A DNA stretch of 64,000 nucleotides. It comes from Thermoanaerobaculales bacterium. GTDB taxonomy: Bacteria > Acidobacteriota > Thermoanaerobaculia > Thermoanaerobaculales > Sulfomarinibacteraceae. Location: the NCBI GenBank assembly GCA_025456145.1, contig JALOLD010000010.1, forward strand, positions 1 through 64,000, in the 5' to 3' direction. Positions 33,376 to 42,090 of the stretch are shown here, in pieces (the stretch's first letter is position 1; every line of letters starts with the position of its first letter). Both the position numbers and the translations under genes were made by a program. The notes under the pieces were generated by a model. It ran no database searches, was not told where the DNA came from, and saw nothing but the letters and a program-made list of their open reading frames with translations.

Positions 33376-35028
33376 ATGGCCGGCCGTGAAGCGTTGTGGC
33401 GACGTGCGGGGGTGCTGCTTGGCGTCGCGCTGATCGCGGTCGCGATCCCGGTGCGAGCCGAGGACACCCCGCCCGACCGGGCCGAGGAGCCGACCGGCGC
33501 CTTCGAGCTCGGGGTGGAGATCGCCGACGTCGAGATCGACGGCGAGATCCTGTTCAGCGTCCGGGGCGTGTCCGCCTACCCGGCGGATCGCCGGGCGAGG
33601 GAGATCGCCGCCAGGATCGTCGCGGTCGCTCGCGACCCGGCGGTGGTGCCCGAGGATGTCGTCGTCGTCGACGGTCCGAACTCCTCGGAGCTGCGGGCCG
33701 GCGAGCAGGTCCTGATGCTCGTGGTCGACGCCGACGCCGAGCTCAACCGTCTGTCGAGGCACGACCTCGGCCTCGCTCTCACAGGCCGGATTCGCGACGC
33801 GATCAGCGTCTACCGCGAGGGACGGTCGCGCGAGGCGCTGGTCCGAGCCGCCGTCACCACCGCCATCGCCACCGCAGTCCTTGTGCTCGCACTGCTCGTG
33901 CTGCGCTGGGGCTGGCGACGGCTGGACGCGGGCCTCGCGGCGAGGGTCGAGCGCAGCGTCCAGGCGATCGGGAGCGCCCCGGCGAGGCTGATCCGCCCCG
34001 GCGACGTCGAGCGGTCGGTGCGGACCGGTCTGCGCTGGCTCCATCTGCTGGCGGTGGTGGTTCTCGTGCTCGGGTACCTCGAGGTGGTGTTCGGCCTCTT
34101 CCCCTGGACCAGGTGGATGCACCGGCGGCTCTTCGAGTGGACCGTCGGACCGCTCGAGACCATCGGCGGGGCGGTGCTCGACCAGATCCCCAACCTGATC
34201 TTTCTGGTCGTCCTGGTGGTGGTCGTCCGGTTGGTCCTCCGGGTCATCCGAGTCTTTTTCGACGCCGTCGGTCGGGGAGCGATCACCGTCGGCGAGTTCG
34301 ACCCCGAGTGGGCCAGACCGACCTACAACATCGTCCGCCTGGCGCTCGTCGCCTTCAGCATCGTGGTCGCCTACCCGTACATTCCGGGGTCGGGGTCGGC
34401 CGCCTTCAAGGGCGTCTCGATCTTCGCCGGTGTCATCTTCTCGCTCGGCTCGTCGTCGATCGTCTCCAACGTCATCGCCGGCTACACCATGACCTACCGC
34501 CGCGCCTACCGGGTCGGGGACCGGGTCCGGATCGGTGGCGTGATGGGGGACGTCACCGACATCCGGCTCCAGGTCACCAAGCTGCGCACGCCGAAGAACG
34601 AGGAGGTCGTCGTTCCGAACTCGCTGGTGCTGGGCAGCGAGGTCACCAACTACACGAGCTTCGCGAAAAGCCGCGGTCTGATCCTCCACACCACGGTCGG
34701 GATCGGCTACGAGACCCCGTGGCGGCAGGTCGAGGCGATGCTGCTCATGGCCGCCGGGCGGACCCCGGGTCTGCTCACCGAGCCTCCGCCCTTCGTCCTC
34801 AAGACCCTGCTCGGCGACTACTGCGTCACCTTTGAGCTCAATGCCTACACCGACACGCCGGCGGCGATGCTCGCCGTCTACTCGAGTCTCCACGCCAACA
34901 TCCTCGACGTCTTCAACGAGTACGGGGTGCAGATCATGACCCCGAGCTACGTCGCCGATCCCGAGGTCGCGAAGGTGGTGCCGCCCGGCCAGCTGTACGC
35001 CGAGCCCGCGGTGGCGCCGGAGGAGTGA
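33376..35028 (+). CDS. MscS-family mechanosensitive ion channel
   Basis: A 550-residue protein: signal-like hydrophobic N-terminus (about 10-27), a periplasmic region to about 150, several membrane segments, then the MscS pore and beta domain. The pore-lining helix region is FKGVSIFAGVIFSLGSSSIVSNVIAGY (about 350-376), followed by FRVGD-type RAYRVGDRVRIGGVMGDV and VVVPNSLVLGSEVTNYT. It would release solutes on hypo-osmotic shock. TTGGAGG lies before the ATG. The gene reads opposite to the surrounding cco genes and ends three bases before the end of ccoI, so the two are convergent with no terminator space. Confidence 0.92.
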   Translation: MAGREALWRRAGVLLGVALIAVAIPVRAEDTPPDRAEEPTGAFELGVEIADVEIDGEILFSVRGVSAYPADRRAREIAARIVAVARDPAVVPEDVVVVDGPNSSELRAGEQVLMLVVDADAELNRLSRHDLGLALTGRIRDAISVYREGRSREALVRAAVTTAIATAVLVLALLVLRWGWRRLDAGLAARVERSVQAIGSAPARLIRPGDVERSVRTGLRWLHLLAVVVLVLGYLEVVFGLFPWTRWMHRRLFEWTVGPLETIGGAVLDQIPNLIFLVVLVVVVRLVLRVIRVFFDAVGRGAITVGEFDPEWARPTYNIVRLALVAFSIVVAYPYIPGSGSAAFKGVSIFAGVIFSLGSSSIVSNVIAGYTMTYRRAYRVGDRVRIGGVMGDVTDIRLQVTKLRTPKNEEVVVPNSLVLGSEVTNYTSFAKSRGLILHTTVGIGYETPWRQVEAMLLMAAGRTPGLLTEPPPFVLKTLLGDYCVTFELNAYTDTPAAMLAVYSSLHANILDVFNEYGVQIMTPSYVADPEVAKVVPPGQLYAEPAVAPEE

Positions 35029-35031
35029 CCC

Positions 35032-37437
35032 TCAGGGACCGAAGGTCCTCGCCCGGTACGAGCTGACGACGACGGTCATCGAGCTCGCCGGCATGAGCAC
35101 GGCGGCGAGCAACGGGTGCATGTGGCCGAGCATCGCCAGGGTGACGGCGACCGCGTTGTAGGCGAGGGAGAAGACGAGGTTGCGGCGGATCACGGTCAAG
35201 GTGCGGCGCGAGCCGTCGAGCAGCCGGACCAGCGGCTCGAGCCCCGGCGTGCCGAGGTAGACGTCGGCCGCCGCGAGGGCCGCCTCGGCGCCGCCGTGGA
35301 CGCCGATCCCGACCGTGGCGGCGGCGAGAGCCGCCGCGTCGTTGACGCCGTCGCCGACCATCGCCACCGGTCCCGCCTCGGCGGCCTCGCGGACTCGGGC
35401 CAGCTTGTCCTCCGGGCTCGCTCCGCCGCGGCTGTCCGCTGCCTCGAGGCCGAGCTGAGGGGCGAGCGCGCGCACCGTTCCGGGGTGGTCGCCGGACAGG
35501 ATCTCGACCCGCCAGCCGCGCGCCTCGATGGCGCGGATCGAGGCGGCGGCATCGGCGCGTACCGGGTCGCCGAGGGCGGCCACCGCGACCACCCGGCCGC
35601 CGAGCCCGACGGCGACCGGGGTCAGGCCGTCGCCGACGGCCTCGTCGACCGCCGCGGCGAGGGGCGTCGGCAGCGCGCCGAGGCGAGCGGCGACAAAGAC
35701 CGGCGCGCCGGCGACCAGCTCGCGGCCGGCGACCACGGCGCTGATCCCCTTCCCGGGGTGCTGGACGACCCCCTCGGGATCGCCGACCCCCTCGATGTCG
35801 ACCCCCGCCGCCAGCGCCGCCGCCACCGGGTGGGTCGAGTGGGCCTCGACCGCGGCGAGGGTCCGCCGGACCCCGGGGTCGCCGGCCCAGCGGACGACGG
35901 CGAGCCGGCCCTCGGTCACGGTCCCGGTCTTGTCGAGGATCATCCTCCCGGGGCGCGCCAGCACCTCGAGGGCATCGCCCCCCTTGACCAGGATGCCGGC
36001 CCGGGCGGCGTTGCCGACCGCGGCGCTGACCGCGAGGGGGGTCGCCAGGCCGAGGGCGCAGGGGCAGCTGACGATGAGCAGCGCGACCGCGTTCTCGACC
36101 GCCCGCGAGGGGTCGGTCCTCAGCCAGAGTGCGAGGGTGACGAGGGCCAGGGTGAGCACCACGAGGACGAACCAGCCCGAGATCCGATCGGCGAGCAGAA
36201 CCACCGGCGCCCGCCGCCGCGCGCCCTCCTCGACCAGCCGAAGCAGCCGACCGAGCCGGGTGTCGGCGCCCGCGGTGCGGACCTCGATCTCGAGCCGTCC
36301 GGTGAGGCTGGTGGTACCGGCGTGGACCGGGTCGCCGGCAGCGACCCGAACCGGCCGCGACTCGCCGGTGAGCAGCGACAGGTCGAGGCTCGACGAGCCG
36401 GCGACGACCACGCCGTCGGCCGGTGCGGTCTCGCCGGCGCGCAGCTCGACGACCATCCCCGGCTGGAGGGCCGCCGCCGGAAGCTCGCGCACCGCACCGT
36501 CCTCGAGGACCCGTGCGGTCGTCGGGGCGAGGGCGAAGAGCAGCTCGGTGGCGCGGGCCGCGCGCCGCTGCTGACGACGCTGCAGCCAGCGCCCGATGAG
36601 CAGGAAGAAGACCAGCACCGTCACCGAGTCGAAGTAGATCTCGCCGATGTCGCGGATGGTGTTGGCGAGGCCCCAGGCGAAGGCGGCGAGCACCCCGATC
36701 GAGATCGGGACGTCCATGTGCAGGGTGCGCGTCCTCAGCGCGCCCCAGGCGCCGCGGTAGAAGAGCTGGGCGCACCACAGGACCGACGGCAGGGTGAGGG
36801 CCAGGCTCGCCCAGCGAAAGAGAGCGCGGTGGGTCTCGGCGATTCCGTGGAAGTGGCCGCCGTAGAGGGCGAAGGCGAGCAGCATGACGTTGCCGGCGAT
36901 CGCGCCGGCGACCGCGATGCGGATCAGCAGGGCCCGGTCCTCGCGGCGCTCGATGTCGCGGGCGGCGACGCCGTGGAAGGGGTGGGGTGGGTAGCCGATC
37001 GAGTCGAGAAAGCGGGCGATCGCCCCGAGCCGGGTCGCCTCCGGATCCCAGACCACGGTGGCCAGGGAGCGGCCGACGTCGAGCCTGGCCTCGGCAACCC
37101 CCGAGATGACCAGCGGCGTCTTCTCGACCAGCCACACGCAGGCCGCGCAGTGCACCCCCTCGAGGTAGAGCTCGACGGTGCACAGGCCGTCGGCGCGGGT
37201 CGTGCAGTAGAGCTCGGCGAAGGAGGGGTCGTCGAAGTGCTCATGGCTCCCGCCGCGGCCGCGGGCGGCCTGCTCCGGGGCGTCGAGCCGGCGCTTGAGA
37301 TCGTAGTAGGCCTCGAGCCCGGCGCCGTGGATCGCCTGGAAGGCGACCCGGCAGCCCGAGCAGCAGAACTGGAGCTCGGCGCCATCCTCGACGAGACCCG
37401 CCGGAACCGGCAGACCGCAGTGGGAGCAGTCGGTCAC
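35032..37437 (-). CDS. ccoI: Copper-translocating P1B-type ATPase, CcoI/FixI
   Basis: An 801-residue P-type ATPase that exports copper for assembly of the CuB centre of cbb3 oxidase. The N-terminal ~90 residues form the CcoI/FixI-type metal-binding domain (CSHCGLPVP, FCCSGCR). A second HMA-like domain carries HCAACVW at about 96-102. The membrane metal site is SCPCALGLATP, the phosphorylation site DKTGTVTEG, the TGES loop LLTGESRPV, and the hinge VGDGVNDAAAL. The double N-terminal domain and its place in a cco cluster favour CcoI over CopA. Its start codon is 285 bases from the divergent DUF4082-like gene. Confidence 0.94.
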   Translation of the reverse strand: MTDCSHCGLPVPAGLVEDGAELQFCCSGCRVAFQAIHGAGLEAYYDLKRRLDAPEQAARGRGGSHEHFDDPSFAELYCTTRADGLCTVELYLEGVHCAACVWLVEKTPLVISGVAEARLDVGRSLATVVWDPEATRLGAIARFLDSIGYPPHPFHGVAARDIERREDRALLIRIAVAGAIAGNVMLLAFALYGGHFHGIAETHRALFRWASLALTLPSVLWCAQLFYRGAWGALRTRTLHMDVPISIGVLAAFAWGLANTIRDIGEIYFDSVTVLVFFLLIGRWLQRRQQRRAARATELLFALAPTTARVLEDGAVRELPAAALQPGMVVELRAGETAPADGVVVAGSSSLDLSLLTGESRPVRVAAGDPVHAGTTSLTGRLEIEVRTAGADTRLGRLLRLVEEGARRRAPVVLLADRISGWFVLVVLTLALVTLALWLRTDPSRAVENAVALLIVSCPCALGLATPLAVSAAVGNAARAGILVKGGDALEVLARPGRMILDKTGTVTEGRLAVVRWAGDPGVRRTLAAVEAHSTHPVAAALAAGVDIEGVGDPEGVVQHPGKGISAVVAGRELVAGAPVFVAARLGALPTPLAAAVDEAVGDGLTPVAVGLGGRVVAVAALGDPVRADAAASIRAIEARGWRVEILSGDHPGTVRALAPQLGLEAADSRGGASPEDKLARVREAAEAGPVAMVGDGVNDAAALAAATVGIGVHGGAEAALAAADVYLGTPGLEPLVRLLDGSRRTLTVIRRNLVFSLAYNAVAVTLAMLGHMHPLLAAVLMPASSMTVVVSSYRARTFGP

Positions 37438-37643
37438 CGCGGCATCATCTCACGGGGCGACGGTGACCGACTCTGAGGATCGCCGCTCGGCGAGCGGTCG
37501 ATGGCGGCGCAGGCGGACGGCGACCGGGCCCCGGAGAAGCACCGCTGGAGTGCGATGCCGATGCGATGTCCTTACAGGGTTGCGGTCCACGTGCTCCGCC
37601 CGGCCCGACCGTGTCCTCCGAGCTTCTCGGCCTCGCAGGGTTC

Positions 37644-37672
37644 TTGACACGCGGAACCTTAAACGGTATGAC
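37644..37672 (+). promoter_or_regulatory. Promoter of the DUF4082-like gene
   Basis: TTGACA at 37644-37649, a 17-base spacer and TATGAC at 37667-37672. A GGAGG ribosome-binding site (37711-37715) and the ATG follow at normal distances. The rest of the 37438-37721 gap shows no gene. Confidence 0.7.
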
Positions 37673-37721
37673 GGCTGCGAGTCTATCGGCTTCCGGATCG
37701 TTCCGCTCAGGGAGGTGCCCG

Positions 37722-38312
37722 ATGATGCGTCGTGGTCTCACCTTACTCGCAGTGCTCATGATGGGTGCGCCGGCGGTGATGGCCCAGGGCGTGACAGGTT
37801 TCACCGGAGGATCGCAGTTTCCCATCTACTACGGCAGCTCGACCGGTGATGTCATCGGCTTTCGTTTCACCGTGAGCGCGCCGCTCGAGGTCGACCAGCT
37901 CGGGGTGTGGAACGCGGACACCGCGACCGGTGCACCGGGCCTCACCTCGACCCACCAGGTCGGAATCTGGGATCAGGCACAGGCGCTCGTCGCCTCGGTC
38001 ACGGTCGACCCGGCGACCGGGACCCCGGTCGGCCAGTGGACCTACGCCGCGATCACCCCGGTGACCTTGATGCCTGGTCAGACCTACACCGCGGGCGTGC
38101 TCTACACCGCGACCGACAACGACAGCTACCTCTCGGGAGTATCGAGCCTGACCACCGACCCGAACGTCACCTGGGTCCAGTCGGTTTACCCGTCGGCGGG
38201 GAGCCTCGGCTTCGTCTACCCGGTCAACAACTCGACCTCGAACGGCCGGTTCGGCCCGAACTTCATCTTCACGGTGGTCCCGGTCGAGCTCCAGAGCTTC
38301 TCGGTCGAGTGA
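37722..38312 (+). CDS. Secreted DUF4082-like beta-sandwich protein
   Basis: A 196-residue secreted protein. MMRRGLTLLAVLMMGAPAVMAQG is a signal peptide. The body resembles DUF4082 domains: an opening about surface features (SSTGDVIGFRFTVSAPLEVDQLGVWN), then HQVGIWD, GQWTYAAITPVTLMPGQTYTAGVLY and a final PNFIFTV. It stops at VPVELQSFSVE, which is the usual first strand of the fibronectin-like module whose later part (LRW-TASEVDN) appears in the protein at 28347. It therefore looks like the module was cut off here. ATG 37722 follows GGAGG by six bases; a longer frame upstream crosses the promoter. GC content and orientation differ from the enclosing cco cluster. Confidence 0.82.
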   Translation: MMRRGLTLLAVLMMGAPAVMAQGVTGFTGGSQFPIYYGSSTGDVIGFRFTVSAPLEVDQLGVWNADTATGAPGLTSTHQVGIWDQAQALVASVTVDPATGTPVGQWTYAAITPVTLMPGQTYTAGVLYTATDNDSYLSGVSSLTTDPNVTWVQSVYPSAGSLGFVYPVNNSTSNGRFGPNFIFTVVPVELQSFSVE

Positions 38313-38313
38313 G

Positions 38314-38333
38314 CTGAGCCCGTAGCGGCTCAG
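38314..38333. terminator. Hairpin between the convergent DUF4082-like and SafE-like genes
   Basis: CTGAGCC (38314-38320), 6-base loop, GGCTCAG (38327-38333). There is no T-run, so termination would be weak or need other factors. It overlaps the last codons of the minus-strand gene. Confidence 0.45.
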
Positions 38334-39091
38334 TCCCCGCAGCAGGGCGGCGGGTCGTCGGCCGAGGGGAGCTCGGTCGTATGGGTGTGCTTCTCGACCG
38401 CCGCCATCACCGTGCCCGGCCGGCCGATGATGGCGTACAGCCCGAGGGCGACGAGGATCAGGGCGGTGACGGCCGGAATGTGGCGGCGCAGCGGAATGCC
38501 GGCGAGCTGCGCGCCGAGCCCGAGGGCGAGCAGCGCCGGCACGGTGCCCGCCCAGAAGGCGGCCATGACCGCGGCGCCGGCTACCGCCGAGCCGGTACCG
38601 GCGGCGGTGACGACGAAGGCCCACAGCCAGCCGCAGGGGAGCACGCCCGAGAGCAGCCCGACCGCCGCCGCGCGCACCACCGGCGGACGCTCGCCGATCA
38701 CCGAGAGGCCCCGCGCGAGCCAGTTCGAGATCGCCGAGCCCCGGCGGTGGGCGAGGATCCTCACCCCGCCGATCCGGAGCAGCGCGAGGATCCCCCAGGC
38801 CACCATCACCACGCCCGCGGCCACCGCGGCGGCGCGCTGGAAGCCGGCGAGCGACCCGGCCAGGTCGAGGGCCGCGCCGATTGCGCCCGCCGCCGCGCCG
38901 AGCAGCGAGTAGGCGGCGAGCCGCCCCCCGGAGTAGGCGGCGTGGCTGATGAGCCGTCGCACGCCCGCCGAGCCGTCGGCGCCCGAGTAGAAGGCGACGA
39001 AGCCGCCGCACATGCCGACGCAGTGCAGGCTGCCCAGCAGGCTCGCGAGGAAGACAGTCGTGAGAAGGGTGATCATTGCCGCATTCGCCAC
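38330..39091 (-). CDS. Sulfite exporter TauE/SafE-family membrane protein of the cbb3 cluster
   Basis: A 253-residue protein with about six membrane segments, of the DsbD/CcdA-like SafE group common next to fixH and ccoG. Conserved cysteine blocks are GSLHCVGMCGGFVAFY near residue 20 and LSGVLPCGWLWAFVV near 145. The tail has a HTHTTEL segment and ends PPPCCGD, which could bind a metal. Members of this group near cco genes are suspected of moving copper or reductant for oxidase assembly; that is not proven. The GTG at 39091 abuts the fixH stop; an in-frame ATG at 39076 is the alternative. Confidence 0.85.
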   Translation of the reverse strand: MANAAMITLLTTVFLASLLGSLHCVGMCGGFVAFYSGADGSAGVRRLISHAAYSGGRLAAYSLLGAAAGAIGAALDLAGSLAGFQRAAAVAAGVVMVAWGILALLRIGGVRILAHRRGSAISNWLARGLSVIGERPPVVRAAAVGLLSGVLPCGWLWAFVVTAAGTGSAVAGAAVMAAFWAGTVPALLALGLGAQLAGIPLRRHIPAVTALILVALGLYAIIGRPGTVMAAVEKHTHTTELPSADDPPPCCGD

Positions 39092-39583
39092 CTACTCTGG
39101 GAGTTCGGTGTAGATGTGTCGCGTATCTCGATGTGTATACACGTCCTGATCCCGCGTGACCTCGAAGCGGAGCTCCCAGCGGCCGTTGCCGTGCATCGGG
39201 ATCGCCGCCTCGTAGCCTTCCCGGCTCGGGCCCAGGATCGCGGTGAGGACCTCGTCCCGTCGGACGTTGGAGAACGCCTCGGCGGCGATTCGGGCGCCGG
39301 TGACCGGCACGCCGGCGTCGTCGACCAGGGTCGCGCGGAGGACCGGGTCCGCGCCCTCCGCGGCAGGCACGACCGTGAACTCGAGCCGCCAGCCGAGCTC
39401 GGCGTTGCGTCGCTCCTGGGCCCGCCGCTCGTCCCAGGCCAGGGCCTTGGCGTAGTAGTCGGGCTCGACCGCGTAGGAGTCGTTGGTCGTCGCCACCCAG
39501 ACCATCGCCGCCATGACCAGCACGTGCAGCGCCAGCGCTCCGGCGATCACCGCCGGCCAGAGCACACCCGGCTTGATCTTCAT
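39092..39583 (-). CDS. fixH: FixH/CcoH cbb3 oxidase assembly protein
   Basis: A 163-residue protein with one N-terminal membrane helix (about 8-30) and a periplasmic beta domain. FixH marks are NDSYAVEPDYYAKALAWDERRAQERRNAELGW after the helix and a GREGYEA...GRWELRFEV-like core. FixH helps mature the cbb3 oxidase together with CcoG and CcoI. ATG 39583 (MKIKPGVLWP) is chosen because the in-frame extension to 39631 runs into the adjoining repeat. The SafE-like gene follows without a gap. Confidence 0.88.
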   Translation of the reverse strand: MKIKPGVLWPAVIAGALALHVLVMAAMVWVATTNDSYAVEPDYYAKALAWDERRAQERRNAELGWRLEFTVVPAAEGADPVLRATLVDDAGVPVTGARIAAEAFSNVRRDEVLTAILGPSREGYEAAIPMHGNGRWELRFEVTRDQDVYTHRDTRHIYTELPE

Positions 39584-39612
39584 CGCGCAGCCTCCGATTG
39601 GTGAGTGTCGTC

Positions 39613-39693
39613 GTCGCAACCACAAAGACACAAAGACACGAAGGGGATTCCCTCCACCTTTTCATCGTGTCTCGGTGCCTTCGAGTTTGCGAC
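39613..39693. repeat. AAAGACAC hairpin element, copy 1
   Basis: GTCGCAACCACAAAGACACA begins the left arm (39613-39645), which continues AAGACACGAAGG. A diverged right arm at about 39657-39693 ends GTTTGCGAC, the reverse complement of the opening. It separates ccoG from fixH and has relatives at 41984-42075 and 46561-46588. Nothing else is seen in the 39584-39737 gap. Confidence 0.85.
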
Positions 39694-39737
39694 GTTGGGA
39701 ACGCCGCACGGGCTATCGAACATGAGCTCGAGACCCG

Positions 39738-41132
39738 TCATGACGAGGGCCCCAACAGCCGGTAGGATCGGTCTTCCTCGAAGTCGACGCCGTCGCTGAT
39801 GCGGAGCGTGATCTCGAGCTCGCCTCCGGTGAAGGCCGATGGCGGCGCGTTGACGAATGCGACGGTCAGCTCGCTGTCTCCGCCGGCGACGGCCAGCGGG
39901 TTCTCGGGGGCGATCAGGGTCAACCCGGCGCCGCCGACCAACGACAGGGTGTAGCTGCGCTCCCCGTCGGTCCGGTTGGCGATCTTGATCCTCAGCTGGT
40001 TCGTCACCTCGCCCGACGGCAGCACGGTGAACGGGGCGCCGAGCCCGCGCAGGATGGTGACGTCGGCGTTCGACTTGCCGGCCAGCGAGAAGGCGAGGGC
40101 GCCGAACATCACGACGAGGATGGTCGAGTAGACCACCAGCCGGGGTCGGAGGAACCGCCGGCGCCCGCTCTCGAGCTCGGCCTGGGAGGTGTAGCGGACG
40201 AGACCCCGCGGCAGGCCGATCCGGTCCATCACCGCGTCGCAGGCGTCGATGCACTGGGTGCAGGCGATGCACTCCATCTGCAGCGCGCCGTCACGGATGT
40301 CGATTCCGGTCGGGCAGGTCGAGACGCAGAGCCCGCAGTCGACGCAGTGGCCGGCCGAGCGCTCCTCGCTCTTCCGCCACGGCTTGCGCGGCTCGCCGCG
40401 CCGCCGGTCGTAGCCGACGACCAGCGAGTCGCGGTCGAGCAGCACCGACTGGAAGCGGCCGTACGGGCAGGCGAGGATGCAGGTCTGCTCGCGGAACCAC
40501 CCGAAGTCGGCGAGCATCAGGGCGGTGGTCACCAGCATGACGCCGAACGGGCCGGGGTGATCGGCCGGCGAGCTCGTCATCCAGCCGAGCAGGCGCTCCC
40601 AGCCGACGAAGTAGGCGAGGAAGGTGTTGGCGAGAAAGGCCGAGATGACGAAAAAGACCAGGTTCTTGACCAGCCGGCGGGCGGAGGGCCCGCTCCGGTC
40701 GATCTCGATCTGGCGGGTGCGGCCACCCTCGATGAGCACCTCGAGCGGGCGGAAGACGAACTCCATGTACACCGTCTGCGGGCAGGCCCAGCCGCACCAG
40801 ACCCGGCCCCAGATCGCGGTCACGAGGAAGATCCCGACGAAGATCGCGAACAGCAGCAGCATCAGCAGAAAGCTGTCGGTGGGCAGGAAGGTCGCGCCGA
40901 AGAAGGTGAACTCGCGCCGGCCGATGTCGAGCAGCATGAGCGGTTTGCCGTTCATTCTGAGGATCGGGATCAGGGTGAAGATCAGGATGAGGGCCCACGC
41001 GGTGGCGAGCCGCCTCCGCTGGAATCGCCCCTTCGAGAGCTTGGGCCGGATGCGACGGCGGCTGCCGTCCCGGTTCATCGTCGAGAGGACCTCCTCCTGA
41101 GCCTCGGGGGCGACCGACGTCGGTTGGGTCAT
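39738..41132 (-). CDS. ccoG: Cytochrome oxidase accessory protein CcoG
   Basis: A 464-residue membrane iron-sulfur protein, related to RdxA/FixG, that handles copper reduction for cbb3 assembly in studied bacteria. Blocks seen are RRRLATAWALILIFTLIPIL, GRVWCGWACPQTVYMEFVFRPLE, TCILACPYGRFQSVLLD, then two ferredoxin motifs CVDCGLCVSTCPTGIDIR and CIACTQCIDACD, and a C-terminal immunoglobulin-like domain from about 350. ATG 41132 (MTQPTS) gives a normal N-terminus; the frame is open a little further. ccoP ends 23 bases upstream. Confidence 0.95.
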   Translation of the reverse strand: MTQPTSVAPEAQEEVLSTMNRDGSRRRIRPKLSKGRFQRRRLATAWALILIFTLIPILRMNGKPLMLLDIGRREFTFFGATFLPTDSFLLMLLLFAIFVGIFLVTAIWGRVWCGWACPQTVYMEFVFRPLEVLIEGGRTRQIEIDRSGPSARRLVKNLVFFVISAFLANTFLAYFVGWERLLGWMTSSPADHPGPFGVMLVTTALMLADFGWFREQTCILACPYGRFQSVLLDRDSLVVGYDRRRGEPRKPWRKSEERSAGHCVDCGLCVSTCPTGIDIRDGALQMECIACTQCIDACDAVMDRIGLPRGLVRYTSQAELESGRRRFLRPRLVVYSTILVVMFGALAFSLAGKSNADVTILRGLGAPFTVLPSGEVTNQLRIKIANRTDGERSYTLSLVGGAGLTLIAPENPLAVAGGDSELTVAFVNAPPSAFTGGELEITLRISDGVDFEEDRSYRLLGPSS

Positions 41133-41154
41133 GCGGCGATCCCGGGGGTGCCCC

Positions 41155-41778
41155 TCACGACTCCTCCTCAACGGCAGCGGCCGCCGGCTCGGGCGGCACC
41201 CGCGCTGACTCCACCCCCTGGGGAGCCTTGGGGTTCGGAGGGTCGCTCCCGAGGAGGCTGCCGACGTGGGCGCTGACCGCGAGCAGCTCGGCGGGCCGCA
41301 GCTGACGCTCCCAGGCGAGCATCCCCTTGTCGGTGACGCCCTCGCGAACCACCCGGTAGATGTCCATGAGCTGGGCGCCGTGCAGCCAGTAGGAGTCGGT
41401 CAGGTTGGGGCCGATCCCGCCCTCGCCGAGCACCCCGTGGCAGGTCGCGCACTTCGAGGTGAAGACCTTGCGGCCGCCGTTCATCATGCTCTCGTCGTCC
41501 ATCAGCCCGACGATCATCGCCTCGTCGATCTCGCCCATCGCGAGGAGCGCCGCCATCTGCTGCTCGGCGGCGAGCATCATCGCCCGGTCGTAGCGGTCGA
41601 TGTCGAGCATCCCCGGCCCGAAGTGGAAGAACAGGATGTACAGAGGCGTGAACACGATGGTCGCCCAGAAGATCGCCAGCCACCATCGCGGCAACGGGTT
41701 GTCGTACTCCTGGATGCCGTCGTAGGCGTGCTCGAGGAGGTGGTCGTCGGACGGGGTGCGATCGGTGTGGTCGCTCAT
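41155..41778 (-). CDS. ccoP: Cytochrome cbb3 oxidase subunit III, mono-heme CcoP
   Basis: A 207-residue membrane-anchored cytochrome c. It starts with the CcoP-type HAYDGIQEYDNPLPRWWLAIFW region, has one membrane helix (about 33-53), and a single cytochrome c domain with CATCH at about residues 105-109, GPNLTDSYWLHG and GMLAWERQL with the axial Met. Classical proteobacterial CcoP has two CXXCH motifs; only one is here, as in the shorter CcoP of Bacteroidota-like oxidases. It would carry electrons into CcoO/CcoN. Its ATG overlaps the ccoQ stop. Confidence 0.94.
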   Translation of the reverse strand: MSDHTDRTPSDDHLLEHAYDGIQEYDNPLPRWWLAIFWATIVFTPLYILFFHFGPGMLDIDRYDRAMMLAAEQQMAALLAMGEIDEAMIVGLMDDESMMNGGRKVFTSKCATCHGVLGEGGIGPNLTDSYWLHGAQLMDIYRVVREGVTDKGMLAWERQLRPAELLAVSAHVGSLLGSDPPNPKAPQGVESARVPPEPAAAAVEEES

Positions 41779-41954
41779 GACGGGATCTCCGGGTCGTCGT
41801 CGAGCGGCAGGTGTCGCGCGTCCTCGTACGACGCCCTGCTGCGGATCACGAAAACGTAGAGGACGATCGCGGCAAAGGTGATGAAGCTGACGACCAGGCC
41901 GATCTCGGCCCAAGAAGCCAGCCCGGCGGCGCCCATGATGTCCGATAGCTTCAT
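41775..41954 (-). CDS. ccoQ: CcoQ-like small subunit of cbb3 oxidase
   Basis: A 59-residue protein with one membrane span (EIGLVVSFITFAAIVLYVFVI split over about 17-38) followed by RSRASYEDARHLPLDDDPE, the layout of CcoQ (FixQ), which stabilises the oxidase. It lies between ccoNO and ccoP and its stop overlaps the ccoP start (ATGA). ATG 41954 (MKLSDIMG) is chosen for size. Confidence 0.85.
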   Translation of the reverse strand: MKLSDIMGAAGLASWAEIGLVVSFITFAAIVLYVFVIRSRASYEDARHLPLDDDPEIPS

Positions 41955-41983
41955 GACCAGCCCTCCGCATCGCATCCAATTCC

Positions 41984-42075
41984 GTCGCAACCACCAAGGC
42001 ACAAAGACACAAAGAGATTCACGAAGGGTCTCTCGTTGAGTTCTCCTTCGTGTCTTCGTGTCTTCGTGGTTGTGA
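41984..42075. repeat. AAAGACAC hairpin element, copy 2
   Basis: Left arm from 41984 (GTCGCAACCACCAAGGCACA, then AAGACACAAAGAG) and right arm at about 42044-42075 (CCTTCGTGTCTTCGTGTCTTCGTGGTTGTGAC, given here only by its edges CCTTCGTG and GTTGTGAC) form a strong inverted repeat. It fills the gap between ccoNO and ccoQ, inside an otherwise tightly packed operon. Confidence 0.9.
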
Positions 42076-42090
42076 CGGCTGCCGGACCGA

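Noticed and set aside
37566-37721. Longer N-terminus for the DUF4082-like protein
   Set aside because: It would cross the TTGACA/TATGAC promoter and place the signal peptide internally.
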